From a virus, in IMG/VR virus record IMGVR_UViG_3300036792_000545, positions 1 through 45,893 of that record: a stretch of DNA of 45,893 bases, one strand, 5' to 3'. The stretch's first letter is position 1; the number at the start of each line of letters is the position of its first letter. Of the stretch, positions 22,215 through 31,560 are shown piece by piece. Under the pieces are notes generated by a model that did not search any database, had not been told where the DNA came from, and saw only the letters and a program-made list of their open reading frames with translations. Both the position numbers and the translations under genes were made by a program.

Positions 22215-23536
22215 TATTTGCCCACCGTCCATCCATCCTGCGCCGCGAGCGCCTTCGCCTGCGCCGCATTGCCGCCCGTCTGCCCGAGGTAATAGCGCAT
22301 CGTGGCCGAGCCGGGAACGCGATCCGGGCCGTCATCGGGTGCGCCCATGTATTGCGCCGTCGCCCGCGACTTCTTCGCATCCTCCGCATACCGCGACTGG
22401 CCGAGCCCGACCATCTGCCGCATCTGCTGCGGAGAGAGCGTCACGCCGGATAGATATCCGTCACTGTCGAACTTCGACTGCATGCCCTGTAGCCAAGGCT
22501 GCGACTGCTTCGCCTCGTTGATGATGTCCTTAGTCATGCGCGCGCCCTTTTGCAGGCCCATCGTCATGCCGAGGTGGTTCGCCAGCAGGTTCAACATCGC
22601 CTGCTGGTCGTGATCCTTGATCGCCTTCTCGTAGCTCTCCGTCATCACGTTCATGCGTTCGGCAGAGTCGAGGGTCGGCTGATATGCCTTCAGAATGTCG
22701 TTCTTCTCGGCGCGGTCCTGCGCACGGCCAGAGTTCACATTCACAACGTTCGGTTTCTCGTAGTGCACGCCCTCGTCTGCGACCTTGTTCCCCTGCGCAT
22801 CAAGCCCGTAGACGTGCGGCTTGCCATCGGGTCCAACTGTGGTCTGGTAGTCCATCTTCGCCGGCGCAGGCTGCTTCTGGAGCGAGGTGATCGCATCCGA
22901 GATGTGCTGCACGATTGGATCTTGCGCAGGGTCGCGATTCTCCTTGATTGCCTGATTGACCGCGTGCGCATAGGCGGTCGCAAGGCTTGGCTCGGGCGCA
23001 GGCGCATCCTCCAGCTCTGCAGCCTTGTCATTCGCCTCCCGCGTCAGTGCCGACGACTGGTTATGCGTGTCCGCTGCCCTCTGTGGAGCCTCAGCCGTCT
23101 CCTGATCACGCGCGCTGTCGACCGAGTTCTGCGCAACTTCGGAGTTCAGCCGATGCGCGAGCTGGTTCTCATTAGCTTTCTCGTTCAATTCCGTGCCGGG
23201 GATGTTCATCATCGTGGCTGGCGCGAAGATGTCGCCCGCAATGTTGCCCGCAACCGAGAGAACGTGCGCGATCTTGCCCATCGTGCCCGGATGGTTGTCC
23301 GCGGTACCCCACGGGTTCGCCTGATTCCAGCGCACCTTCTGGAGTTGCTGCTGGTCGTTGCTAATCTGCTGCTCGCCCACGGTCGGCGTGCGCGTGACCT
23401 GAGGGGCGGGCGTGGGCGCGAACACAGGCGCAGGGCCGGGCATATTGACCGGAACGGGCGCGGGCGCGGCGCCAGCATCCTGCGGTGACATCATGGGAAC
23501 CCACGGATTAGGCGCGATAGGGAATGGAGTTGTCAT
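22214..23536 (-). CDS. Internal virion (ejection-type) protein
   Basis: 440-residue protein. A Pro/Ala-rich N-terminus (residues 1-50) precedes a helical, Gln/Asn/Ala-rich body with many charged segments. No catalytic motif was seen. Lies between two similar Ala-rich genes and overlaps both by a few bases. The three genes together resemble the P22 gp7/gp20/gp16 ejection set; which corresponds to which cannot be told. Confidence 0.5.
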   Translation of the reverse strand: MTTPFPIAPNPWVPMMSPQDAGAAPAPVPVNMPGPAPVFAPTPAPQVTRTPTVGEQQISNDQQQLQKVRWNQANPWGTADNHPGTMGKIAHVLSVAGNIAGDIFAPATMMNIPGTELNEKANENQLAHRLNSEVAQNSVDSARDQETAEAPQRAADTHNQSSALTREANDKAAELEDAPAPEPSLATAYAHAVNQAIKENRDPAQDPIVQHISDAITSLQKQPAPAKMDYQTTVGPDGKPHVYGLDAQGNKVADEGVHYEKPNVVNVNSGRAQDRAEKNDILKAYQPTLDSAERMNVMTESYEKAIKDHDQQAMLNLLANHLGMTMGLQKGARMTKDIINEAKQSQPWLQGMQSKFDSDGYLSGVTLSPQQMRQMVGLGQSRYAEDAKKSRATAQYMGAPDDGPDRVPGSATMRYYLGQTGGNAAQAKALAAQDGWTVGK

Positions 23537-24096
23537 TGGGCGAGCTTGTATCCCTGCATCGCGGTTCCCGCTGCGCCATTGAGGCTATTGAGGACGCCCA
23601 TGCTCTGCTGGAGCCATCCGGAATTGTTCGCGTTTGTAGCCGCATTCAGGTCCGGCGCTTCCTGCCCGGTCGCGTCCAGCATCCCCGAGGTATCGGTGCC
23701 GTACATGCTCTGCAAGCCCTTCTCCGCGTCCTGCTTCTGCGTCTGCTTCAGGTTTGCGTCTGCCGCCCCGATGCCTTCTGCGGTCGAGGCCGCTGCCTGC
23801 GTCCGCGAGCGTGCGGCGCTATCGAGCGCGGTCTGGAATCCGCCGCCGTTGCGCGTCCGCGCTGCCATCTGGTTCGCCTGGCCGACAATACCCGCGTCTG
23901 CGCCCCCCGCGCCTGCAGCAGCATCACCCAGCATGGCTGAGGTGTCCTGCTGGGAGTATCCCTGTGGATTGGTCAGTTCGCTGGTGAGGAATGGGGTGAG
24001 CGTCGAGCCGATGCCTGATGCATCTGCGCCAAGCTGTGCGCCCGTATCAGCTGCTGTGGTTGCTGCTCCTTGGGCCTGGCCCACTGCTGATCGCAC
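23533..24096 (-). CDS. Ala/Gly/Gln-rich internal virion protein
   Basis: 187-residue low-complexity helical protein (TTAADTGAQLGADASG..., with NQMAARTRNGGGF in the centre). GTG at 24096 with GGAGGA just upstream was chosen; the frame stays open a little further upstream but with no standard start. Its beginning overlaps the GNAT-like gene by 50 bases. The composition resembles P22 gp7-type ejection proteins. Confidence 0.5.
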   Translation of the reverse strand: MRSAVGQAQGAATTAADTGAQLGADASGIGSTLTPFLTSELTNPQGYSQQDTSAMLGDAAAGAGGADAGIVGQANQMAARTRNGGGFQTALDSAARSRTQAAASTAEGIGAADANLKQTQKQDAEKGLQSMYGTDTSGMLDATGQEAPDLNAATNANNSGWLQQSMGVLNSLNGAAGTAMQGYKLAQ

Positions 24097-24478
24097 ACGT
24101 CCTCCGAGACCATAGATTCCAGTCGGGACGGTCAGGGAGCCATCCTAGCTGGAGCAACCTCCGGTCGAAGCCAATCGGGGGAACGGATGCATGCGTTTCA
24201 TCCAAACCCTGCCAATATGCTTCAGCCAAGAGGCGATCCTGAAGCTCCTGGATCGCGTTCCACTTCTCATGCGGCCTTCTGCTCGGATCAACCAGCAGAA
24301 ATGTCTCGTAACACACTTTGTGCAACCCTGCTGCGACGATATTACTCCCGTTTTCCGTAGCCACCAACATATTTATGAAGAGAGGGCTGGAAAGATCCGG
24401 GAAATCATATTCAGCGCTGCTTTGGGCATGAATTCTCCGCAATTCGGCGAGGTCGGAAAGCGCGAACGGGCGTATCAT
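24047..24478 (-). CDS. GNAT-like acetyltransferase in the virion gene cluster
   Basis: 143-residue protein. The first part, IRPFALSDLAELRRIH, is a standard GNAT N-terminus; NIVAAGLHKVCYETFLLVDP gives the central strands and HEKWNAIQELQDRLLAEA the pyrophosphate-side helix. The canonical Q/R-x-x-G-x-G/A acetyl-CoA loop is only weakly preserved (SRRPHEKWNA), so activity is uncertain. Similar GNAT-like proteins are found in other P22-like phages near the ejection genes. The last 50 bases overlap the next gene. Confidence 0.6.
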   Translation of the reverse strand: MIRPFALSDLAELRRIHAQSSAEYDFPDLSSPLFINMLVATENGSNIVAAGLHKVCYETFLLVDPSRRPHEKWNAIQELQDRLLAEAYWQGLDETHASVPPIGFDRRLLQLGWLPDRPDWNLWSRRTCAISSGPGPRSSNHSS

Positions 24479-24510
24479 GGGTCTAGTTTAAACCTGATGA
24501 GGAGTAAGCC

Positions 24511-24798
24511 GTGAGCGATTTCGATCCCGAAAAGGTGGAGCGGTTGCAGGTAGCAGATGAATACAATATGTGCCCAGCGACCGATCCGGCATTTCCAGTG
24601 TTCGTATCTGAATCCGACTACGACAAACTTCTGGAACTGTACCGCGAGGCCGTGATGGTAGCGGACCGGGCACTCTTCCAAGCCAGCGGAGAACCGTTTG
24701 TGATCAAGTGGCCCTCTCTGCCAGATTTCTCTTCGGCGACACCGCGGGCCGCATCTGCACCGTCCCCAGTCCTACCCCCGACTGCTGCCCAGAGTTAG
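24511..24798 (+). CDS. Small plus-strand gene inside the late region
   Basis: 95-residue protein with an acidic, helical first part (DFDPEKVERLQVADEY, then ESDYDKLLELYREAVMVAD) and a Pro/Ala/Ser tail. GTG start with GAGGAG six bases upstream. It is divergent from the GNAT gene and its last 95 bases run antisense to the end of the 24704-25303 gene. This isolated opposite-strand placement suggests a separately expressed moron. No known family. Confidence 0.5.
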   Translation: MSDFDPEKVERLQVADEYNMCPATDPAFPVFVSESDYDKLLELYREAVMVADRALFQASGEPFVIKWPSLPDFSSATPRAASAPSPVLPPTAAQS

Positions 24799-25303
24799 AC
24801 CCCGTCCCGCTACCAGTGCTCGGCAGCAGCGCCATCTGCGTGGTGCCACCCATCGTGATCGGCGCCGGGCTCGACCCGCCGTAATACGTCATCGGCGAAG
24901 GGTCGCTGCCTGGGTACTGCGCGACCGTTCCCACGTAATAGGAGTGATTCGCTCCGGTCGCATCCTTTGTCGGAAGTGGGAAGGGAGCCGGTGACCGGCT
25001 GGCTCCGTGGTCGTGCACGATCGGCTGCGAGAATTGCGGATTGGTCGAGATATGGGTGAGGTACTGCACGCCCTTCTGGATCGGCGCCGAGTGATTCACC
25101 GTCACCTGCATGTACTCGCCCGCTGTCGTCACATTGACTGACTCGGGCGGCGCCGGCGCGGCGATCTTCCCGACCGGGGCGACGGCTGCATTCTGGCCGA
25201 GCGCGTTGATCGCTGGCAATATTGAATTGCGTAGGAATAGTCCCAATTTCGGGAATGAGTTCTCGATATCGGTAAGCAGCTGGCCGCCCTGGAGGTCTGC
25301 CAT
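24704..25303 (-). CDS. Virion structural protein
   Basis: 199-residue protein. A helical N-terminus (LLTDIENSFPKLGLFLRNS) is followed by a beta-rich middle and a Gly/Ser/Thr C-terminus. ATG at 25303 lies just 2 bases after the tail-hub stop, so the two are probably translated together. Position after the hub suggests a tail needle, plug or fibre-attachment protein; no motif confirms this. Confidence 0.55.
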   Translation of the reverse strand: MADLQGGQLLTDIENSFPKLGLFLRNSILPAINALGQNAAVAPVGKIAAPAPPESVNVTTAGEYMQVTVNHSAPIQKGVQYLTHISTNPQFSQPIVHDHGASRSPAPFPLPTKDATGANHSYYVGTVAQYPGSDPSPMTYYGGSSPAPITMGGTTQMALLPSTGSGTGSNSGQQSGVGLGTVQMRPAVSPKRNLAERAT

Positions 25304-25305
25304 TG

Positions 25306-28300
25306 CTATTTCACCCCGCGAATCGTATTCCATACATCCTTCGCGCCCGCCAGGATCGCGCGTGACAGGCTGATTGCGCCAGTGCAGGTGAATTCCATGA
25401 ATGTCCGCTGCGCTACGAAATTGCAGGTAAACTCGCGGTCCTCCAGTGCAGGATTCTGCGCGCTAAATCCGCCCGGCACCGTCCATGGGTAATATCCGTT
25501 CGTCGAATCATCCGGACCCAGCAGCTGATTCGGCAGCAGTCGCACGTTCGCGGTTGCACTGTTGCTCATGGTCAGCGTCCCGTACTTCCAGCGCTTGCGG
25601 AACATGCCCAGCAGCGGATACTTTGCCGCGTGGGTCGCGCTCCCGAATCCGGCCGTCGTGTACAGGAAGCTGATCGGGGTGCCGTCGTCGGTTTCGTTCG
25701 TCGGATCGAGCGCATACACCTTCGAGGACGCGATGCCGTTGCAGATGTACATTTGCTGCTGCGGGGGCGCATAGCTGGTCGTGACCACTTCCGCATGGCC
25801 GCCTGCTTGCGTCACTGTCGTTATCTCCGCGCCTCCCTGCTGCACGAACGCGGCATATGGGCTGGGAATCTGCCAGATCGACCACTTCCGCCGCATGTCG
25901 ATCGCGTTCAGGGTGCCGAACATAGTCGTGTGCATCCCCGGCGATGACATAATTTCGGCGCCCGAGTCGATGCCCTGATAATTCAGCATCAGCATCACGT
26001 TTGGGCTCGTCGGGGCCGCGTTCGCCGGCGCATTCGGAAGCCAGAAATTCGGTGTCGGCAGCGGAATTCCAACCAGCAGCCGCCGCGCCACCACATCATT
26101 CTTGATCCAGATCGAATTCCCAGCACTCCAGTTGATCGCGTCCCATATCTGGTAAATCTCCTGCATGATCTTGCCAGGCTGGCCACCGGCGAAGAGGTAG
26201 ATTCCGTTCCGGCACCCGCTCACTATCCACTGCTCGCCCACGTCCGAGGAGTTGATTCCGATCGAACCGGATTTCTGCGACACCTCATTGATTGTCCAGT
26301 TCGCAGGCTCGAGATTCGCGCTCGCCTGCGTCGAGTACATGCTCGATCCCTTCAGGAAGTAGAGCGTGTCGTACATTTCCTGCGCGAAATTGACCGGTTG
26401 CGGGTTGCCATTGAGGATGAGTTGGTTATCGCCATCGACCGACTCGGGATTGGCCACATAGGAGGCGTAAACGGTCGTGGCCAGAACCGGGATAGCCGTG
26501 TTGAAGACCTCGATGCGATCAATCTCCAGGTCCGCCCCCGGTGCCATATTTTGTCCATAGACCCAGATGACGAGTGCGGGCGGGACCGTGGCAAAGGGTA
26601 CCGTCAAGAAGGTTCCCGTGTAGGTAGCGTATGAGGTTGACATGGCGGAAAACTGGACGCCGAAGCTGCCATAGGCGATCCCATTCGCCACGAGTTGGAT
26701 CTCCAGAAAACCTCCCGTGATTCCAGACGGGCAGCGCGCTGTAACTCTGACGGAATACGCTGTGTTCGCGTTGATGATCGGGACTTGGTAATAGTCTTGG
26801 TAGGCGCCCTGCTGGATCAGCCCGCAGCCAGAGGTGATCATGGACGCCGAAGTATTCTGAATATAGTATGAGTTACCAAAAATTGGAGACACAACCAATT
26901 TTCCATATTGGTCGGGTATCGTCCACCCCAGCGGAACTGCCTTTGCTCCGGGATTGTAGCCGCCATCGAAACTGAGATTCAGGAAGTTCTGGATCTTGTT
27001 CTGGCAGAGTCCATAGAAATTCCTGCTCGCGTAATTCACGATCCAGCCCGGATTTCCAATCTCGATCAGGTTGAAGAGATTATTTCCCTGCACATCGCAG
27101 GCCTGCGCCGCGAGTAGCACCGAATCCGTAAAGAAGAAACTTCCGGATGTCGTCACGTTGTCCATGATCACGGTCGCGGTCGCGGTATAGGCCACGTTTT
27201 CGACGATGTACTGCACGGGAACCGGGATATTGAAGAAGAATCCGCCCGGAACGCCCAGCGCGCCGCTCTCCGTGAACAGGAAGTAGCGCCCGACCACGTT
27301 CGGCGGACCGATCGCAGCCTGCGAATAATTGATCGCGGTCGTGTTGTTCGGCACCGTGAAGGTCACTGGGATGCTCGGCGGCGTCCAGTAGCCATTCCGC
27401 GTAATGAACCCCATGCAGCCCTGTTTCGTGCCTGCGGAGACGTACTGGCCAACATTGCTGACGGTGATGACGCCGCCGGTACCAGTTCCATAGATCGGAC
27501 TGTTTGAGGTTCCAAGCGTCAGCATACCCGGCTCGAAGTCGAACTCGGTACCCGCTGTCGTCGCCTGGCCTGATTCGGACTGTGCCCCGTAATTAGTCGC
27601 GGCGCTGAAATTGTTGATTGTGAAGGTTCCGAGATTTGTCCCGGTCACCGCCGCGATCGTATTGTTGACGACGTTCAGTTGCCCGTTTGCGTTCAGGGTT
27701 CCCGTAATGGTAACGAGCTGTCCGGCGGTGGGGTTCGCGCCCGATACCACCGCATACGAATAGGTCGCGATGCCACTCGTGAGCGAGGTTTGCGTGATCG
27801 CCATCGCGCCCGAGTTCAATGTCTGCGTGATCGGCCACGTCGCATCCCAGGCGGTGACCGAGTTCCCGCTCACCACCGCGCTCGTCCCCACCGTGAGCTG
27901 CGGCACCGGCACGGAGGTCGTCATGGTCGCAAGGGTGCGTTGATAGTGCGCGGTGTAGCTCGGCTGCCCACTGCCTGAGTAAAGCGTATACACGGAAGTG
28001 GATACCTGATATGTAAAATAGTAGAACTGGCGAGGCTGGCCCGGGGGCGTGCCCTCGCCAACGCTGGTCACGATCACCGTATACGGCCCCTGCGTCGCCG
28101 GCCCTCCAGTGAAGCTGGTATACAGATAGACCGCGTTCCCGGAGTTGAAGGCGTTTACAAGGTCTGCATCCGCCGGCCCCTGCGTCGAGTCCGCATAGTA
28201 GACCGTGACCACGTTCCCAGCCTGATTCGATCCCGGCCCGGTCGATTGCAGGAAGTAAGCAAATTGCCATGCCTTCGCCGTGGGCTGCGTGATTGTCGAG

Positions 28301-29325
28301 ATGGCGTAGGTGGTCGACTGCGCGGAGCTCGCAGAAAATACAGGAGGCGCGCCCGGACCAACCTGCGATATGCGATCAATCCATTTCGGCGTGTACTGGC
28401 GCGGGATGTCGCATCCGGCCGTAAGGTCGTTGAATGCTAGGTACTCGACATCGGGGCCATTGACGCCATTCGCATAGGAACCAGGAGTGATCCCCTCATA
28501 TGCCAGCGTCAGGGTGCCAGGGTTGTTCGTGGCGTCCTCGACCCACAGATCGCCATTCGCATCAAGCGAGAGATTCTTCCATGCTCCGTCCTGCGCCTCG
28601 AAGCTTGTGACGAAGTTGAAGTTCGCATTTGCGGTCGTGACTCCGAGCTGCACCGTCATATAGCCAAGGAACAGTTCCGCAAGTGGAAACGCGCTGGACG
28701 CGGTGATCTGCACGCCAAATTCGGTTCCATTCGCAGCCGCAGCCGTAAGCGCGGCGCCCCACGAATTACCGAGACCTCCCAGCGTGAAGGTTCCGGCCGA
28801 GCTCGGCACGCTCACCGTCTGCGCGACCCCGGCTGCGACACCCGCGATCAGGAGTTGCGCCGAGAGCGTAACTACGGAAGTCGCATATCCATTCAGCGAC
28901 AGAATGACGCCAGTTGGGGTAATTGTGGATGGAAGGTTGAACCCGAACCCAGTTATGTTGAGTGGATCAGCGCCAGGGACATATTGCCGCGGGGGGAGCC
29001 CGTGGACTGGAGTGGTTACGACTGCCGTTCCGGGGTAGCACGACGCATAGCCAGATCCTCCGATCAGCACCGCGCCCATGTCGTTCCATGGAGCGGGGCC
29101 TGTCACGTCTGCTACAGACGTAGCCCCATTTGGCCCGACCGACTCGCCAGAATAGGTGTAGACGCTCGTGGTTCCGGGGCGCAGATGCGTCTCTCCCACA
29201 AGATAGTCGTTGTCGTAGCAGCGCGGGCTCGCCCCCTCAGGAAGGGAGTCGGGACTCGCCAGCGTGACGAGTCCCAAGAATGCTTCAAGCGGAACGGGAG
29301 CGAGTGCCGGAGTGATGTTGTGCAC
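25306..29325 (-). CDS. Large tail hub / packaged-DNA stabilisation protein (P22 gp10-like)
   Basis: 1339-residue virion protein. The N-terminus has the gp10-type opening: LEAFLGLVTLASPDSLPEG, CYDNDYLVGETHLRPGT. The last ~450 residues contain beta-propeller-like repeats (TLYFLKGSSMYSTQAS-type, SGCRNGIYLFAGGQPG, MYICNGIASSKVYALDP), also typical of hub proteins that close the portal. Between them lie about 600 residues of Ser/Thr/Gly-rich Ig-like repeats, so it is nearly three times the P22 length. It probably plugs the portal and carries the tailspikes. It starts overlapping the previous gene's stop by one base. Confidence 0.6.
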   Translation of the reverse strand: MHNITPALAPVPLEAFLGLVTLASPDSLPEGASPRCYDNDYLVGETHLRPGTTSVYTYSGESVGPNGATSVADVTGPAPWNDMGAVLIGGSGYASCYPGTAVVTTPVHGLPPRQYVPGADPLNITGFGFNLPSTITPTGVILSLNGYATSVVTLSAQLLIAGVAAGVAQTVSVPSSAGTFTLGGLGNSWGAALTAAAANGTEFGVQITASSAFPLAELFLGYMTVQLGVTTANANFNFVTSFEAQDGAWKNLSLDANGDLWVEDATNNPGTLTLAYEGITPGSYANGVNGPDVEYLAFNDLTAGCDIPRQYTPKWIDRISQVGPGAPPVFSASSAQSTTYAISTITQPTAKAWQFAYFLQSTGPGSNQAGNVVTVYYADSTQGPADADLVNAFNSGNAVYLYTSFTGGPATQGPYTVIVTSVGEGTPPGQPRQFYYFTYQVSTSVYTLYSGSGQPSYTAHYQRTLATMTTSVPVPQLTVGTSAVVSGNSVTAWDATWPITQTLNSGAMAITQTSLTSGIATYSYAVVSGANPTAGQLVTITGTLNANGQLNVVNNTIAAVTGTNLGTFTINNFSAATNYGAQSESGQATTAGTEFDFEPGMLTLGTSNSPIYGTGTGGVITVSNVGQYVSAGTKQGCMGFITRNGYWTPPSIPVTFTVPNNTTAINYSQAAIGPPNVVGRYFLFTESGALGVPGGFFFNIPVPVQYIVENVAYTATATVIMDNVTTSGSFFFTDSVLLAAQACDVQGNNLFNLIEIGNPGWIVNYASRNFYGLCQNKIQNFLNLSFDGGYNPGAKAVPLGWTIPDQYGKLVVSPIFGNSYYIQNTSASMITSGCGLIQQGAYQDYYQVPIINANTAYSVRVTARCPSGITGGFLEIQLVANGIAYGSFGVQFSAMSTSYATYTGTFLTVPFATVPPALVIWVYGQNMAPGADLEIDRIEVFNTAIPVLATTVYASYVANPESVDGDNQLILNGNPQPVNFAQEMYDTLYFLKGSSMYSTQASANLEPANWTINEVSQKSGSIGINSSDVGEQWIVSGCRNGIYLFAGGQPGKIMQEIYQIWDAINWSAGNSIWIKNDVVARRLLVGIPLPTPNFWLPNAPANAAPTSPNVMLMLNYQGIDSGAEIMSSPGMHTTMFGTLNAIDMRRKWSIWQIPSPYAAFVQQGGAEITTVTQAGGHAEVVTTSYAPPQQQMYICNGIASSKVYALDPTNETDDGTPISFLYTTAGFGSATHAAKYPLLGMFRKRWKYGTLTMSNSATANVRLLPNQLLGPDDSTNGYYPWTVPGGFSAQNPALEDREFTCNFVAQRTFMEFTCTGAISLSRAILAGAKDVWNTIRGVK

Positions 29326-29723
29326 TAGTAGCTCCGGACGAACTCCGCGGAAAATTCGATGTTGTCGGCGGTGATCGCGGCCCCATTCGCGATCTCAAGA
29401 CCGGTGTTGCCGATCAGGATGCGCAGCGCATTGTTGGTCTTGTCCCAGACGTAGGTGTAGGGAGGAATCGTAGTCTCGCCCTTGCCGATCGAGTAGAAAT
29501 ATGCCTCGCACGGCTGGGTAGTCTGCGGGCTCCATTGGGCGCCCTGGAAGTGGTTTCCCGTACCGCCATCGACCAAACCGGTCCAGACGGTAGGGACGCC
29601 GCCGGTGATGTAGGTGCCGCCGGCCAGAAGGGCACAGGAACCCTGCAAGATCTGGCGGCGCATGGTGTTGTCGACGCCATAAGGGTGTGCGTACACGGTG
29701 AGAGTTGCGGTGGCATTGGCCAT
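29325..29723 (-). CDS. Small beta-rich virion protein
   Basis: 132-residue protein (MANATATLTVYAHPYGVDNT...), beta-rich with a Gly-rich turn region and a conserved-looking YTYVWDKTNNALRILI strand pair. It lies between the adaptor and the hub. It may be a capsid decoration or tail-tip protein. No family recognised. Confidence 0.55.
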   Translation of the reverse strand: MANATATLTVYAHPYGVDNTMRRQILQGSCALLAGGTYITGGVPTVWTGLVDGGTGNHFQGAQWSPQTTQPCEAYFYSIGKGETTIPPYTYVWDKTNNALRILIGNTGLEIANGAAITADNIEFSAEFVRSY

Positions 29724-29779
29724 GAGTCTTCTCCTCGAAAACTAGTTGCGGGTTGGGGCGCTCCTCGCGCTGTTGGACA

Positions 29780-30592
29780 TCAGAGTTGCCACAGCCAGCA
29801 GAAATCTGCCGTGGCTGCGTCGCCGTACTGTGCGCGCTGGTTCTCGATCCACTGCTGCTGGCGCACAATGTTGAGCCTGAGTTTGCCCATGTACTTGTCG
29901 CCCTCTGCCGCCGCGGTCGCATACTGGTCCGGAGCGAACCGCCGCGCATAGAGCACGAGCATTTTCGCCACGACTGCGTTTTTGCAGCCGAGGATGGGCA
30001 CATAGGAGGTTGAGAAATTGAGGGTCTCCGGGTTCAGGAATTCGGGCAGCGTGATCTGACACCGCAGGCGCAGGTCGCGGCTCGTGAGCGCGCCCGGCAT
30101 CCACAGCGAATTCTGCCGCATCTCCCACGATCCCATGCGGTCGCCCTGCTGCACGGGTGCGAGTCCCATCGGAGCTGTGTCGAGTGCGTGCATGCTGCCC
30201 TGCGTCCCGCTCAGCCGCTCCCAGACGCGGAACAGGCGCTGCATCCCGAGCGGGAGTTTCCACTGCGAGTGCCACTGGTATCCGTCGAAGAATCCGGCAT
30301 AGGAGAGCGCTACCTGGATCAGCGGATTGGGCGCAGAGAGCGCCGGCAGCCCAAGTAAGAGGTAATTGTCGAGGATGAGCGCAGAATCGCCCACGTTGGC
30401 CAAATCGCTGAACACGTCATCGATAGCCGCATTCATGAAGTTGAGTAGGAAAGGGGATACGTTGGTCGCGATCAGGCCCTCGCCGGGCGTATCGGTCGCG
30501 CCGCTCATATCGTCGTTGATCGAATTTCGGAACAGGTCCGCGATGCTCTGCAGGCTTGGATACCGCTGGTTCCCGCCGATCGCCGTCGTCAT
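29780..30592 (-). CDS. Head-tail adaptor-like virion protein
   Basis: 270-residue protein, mostly helical at the N-terminus (SLQSIADLFRNSIND, AAIDDVFSDLANVGD) with a basic C-terminal helix (LRLNIVRQQQWIENQR). It contains DLRLRCQITLPEFLNPETL, then CKNAVVAKMLVLYARR. Location between capsid-region genes and the tail hub fits a portal-vertex adaptor or completion protein. This is a positional call. Confidence 0.5.
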   Translation of the reverse strand: MTTAIGGNQRYPSLQSIADLFRNSINDDMSGATDTPGEGLIATNVSPFLLNFMNAAIDDVFSDLANVGDSALILDNYLLLGLPALSAPNPLIQVALSYAGFFDGYQWHSQWKLPLGMQRLFRVWERLSGTQGSMHALDTAPMGLAPVQQGDRMGSWEMRQNSLWMPGALTSRDLRLRCQITLPEFLNPETLNFSTSYVPILGCKNAVVAKMLVLYARRFAPDQYATAAAEGDKYMGKLRLNIVRQQQWIENQRAQYGDAATADFCWLWQL

Positions 30593-30686
30593 CGCTTTCC
30601 TCTCTACTTCCCCGGCTCTGCTCCAGTGCGCTTACGGAGACATGGCGCAAGCGCAGTGAAGCAGTTCGCCGGTGAAGGTTCTTGGC

Positions 30687-31559
30687 TTACGCCATCTCTT
30701 TCGGCGGGCGACCGGGGCCGCGCTTCGGCTCCTGCTCCCACCAGATATGCTCCTCGGGAACGTCCGCCTTCGCCTTGACGCCGGCAGCAACGGCGCGCTT
30801 CCAGTCGATGACGCAGGCACCAACGCCGGGAACGACATGGAATGCGATTCCCGCCTTCACCGTCTCACCGCAGTTCGGGCATGCCTGTTTAATCTCGACC
30901 TTGTTATGCCAGTCGGCCTTGATACCCAGCGATTCCATCGCCATGTTGATGTCGGGATGCTGGCGCAACCAGGAGCGGAACCCCTGCGGGTTGCTGGCCT
31001 GCTCCTCAAATGCCTCATCGACAAGCGCCTGATAGGATTCGTCGCGCGCCTGTTCCGCACGCAGCAGCTCGGCCTCGGTCGGCTCATCGTACAGCGAGTA
31101 GAAGACGCCGAGTTTGGCGAGGTCGACATTCGCTCCGGTGGAGAAGTAGGCTGCCTGGCCGGCGCTCAACCTGTAGTACAGGTCGGTGCTGGGATTGTTC
31201 GGGTTGATGATGTCGACCGCGACGCGAATCCCCGCCTCATCGCGCGGCTCAACCTCAACGCGCTTGCCGCCGCGCTCAGCATCCACAGCGATCTGCTGCG
31301 GCGGATCGGGAACGGCATAGCACTTCACATAGCGCTCGCCGCCCTTGCAGCCCTTCAGTGTGCCCTTGAAGTAGACGTGCTTCATGGGGAAGTCGCGCCG
31401 CGCCACCGAGAAGATGTTGATGTGTCGGTGAATGGGGTACATGCGCGGCATGTCGCTGGGAATGCCGCGGCCGTAGAGGTCAGGATTCTCCTTGCGCATG
31501 ATCGGCGCGGCCAGGGGATCGGTGAAGTCGTGTACGCGGGTGACTGCGGAAGTTGCCAT
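30687..31559 (-). CDS. Structural-region protein with zinc ribbon and AT-hook-like tail
   Basis: 290-residue protein. The first half is a mixed beta/helix domain; near residue 228 ACPNCGETVKAG gives one half of a zinc ribbon and the C-terminus ends in PKRGPGRPPKE, an AT-hook-like core. Both features suggest contact with DNA, yet the gene lies in the virion cluster after the capsid genes. It could be packaged with DNA or help with head maturation. The family is not recognised. Confidence 0.55.
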   Translation of the reverse strand: MATSAVTRVHDFTDPLAAPIMRKENPDLYGRGIPSDMPRMYPIHRHINIFSVARRDFPMKHVYFKGTLKGCKGGERYVKCYAVPDPPQQIAVDAERGGKRVEVEPRDEAGIRVAVDIINPNNPSTDLYYRLSAGQAAYFSTGANVDLAKLGVFYSLYDEPTEAELLRAEQARDESYQALVDEAFEEQASNPQGFRSWLRQHPDINMAMESLGIKADWHNKVEIKQACPNCGETVKAGIAFHVVPGVGACVIDWKRAVAAGVKAKADVPEEHIWWEQEPKRGPGRPPKEMA

Positions 31560-31560
31560 G

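Noticed and set aside
30593-30686. Extra small gene between the adaptor-like gene and the zinc-ribbon gene
   Set aside because: Frames crossing this 94-base gap are Arg/Ser-rich shadows of flanking genes; nothing with a plausible start was found.
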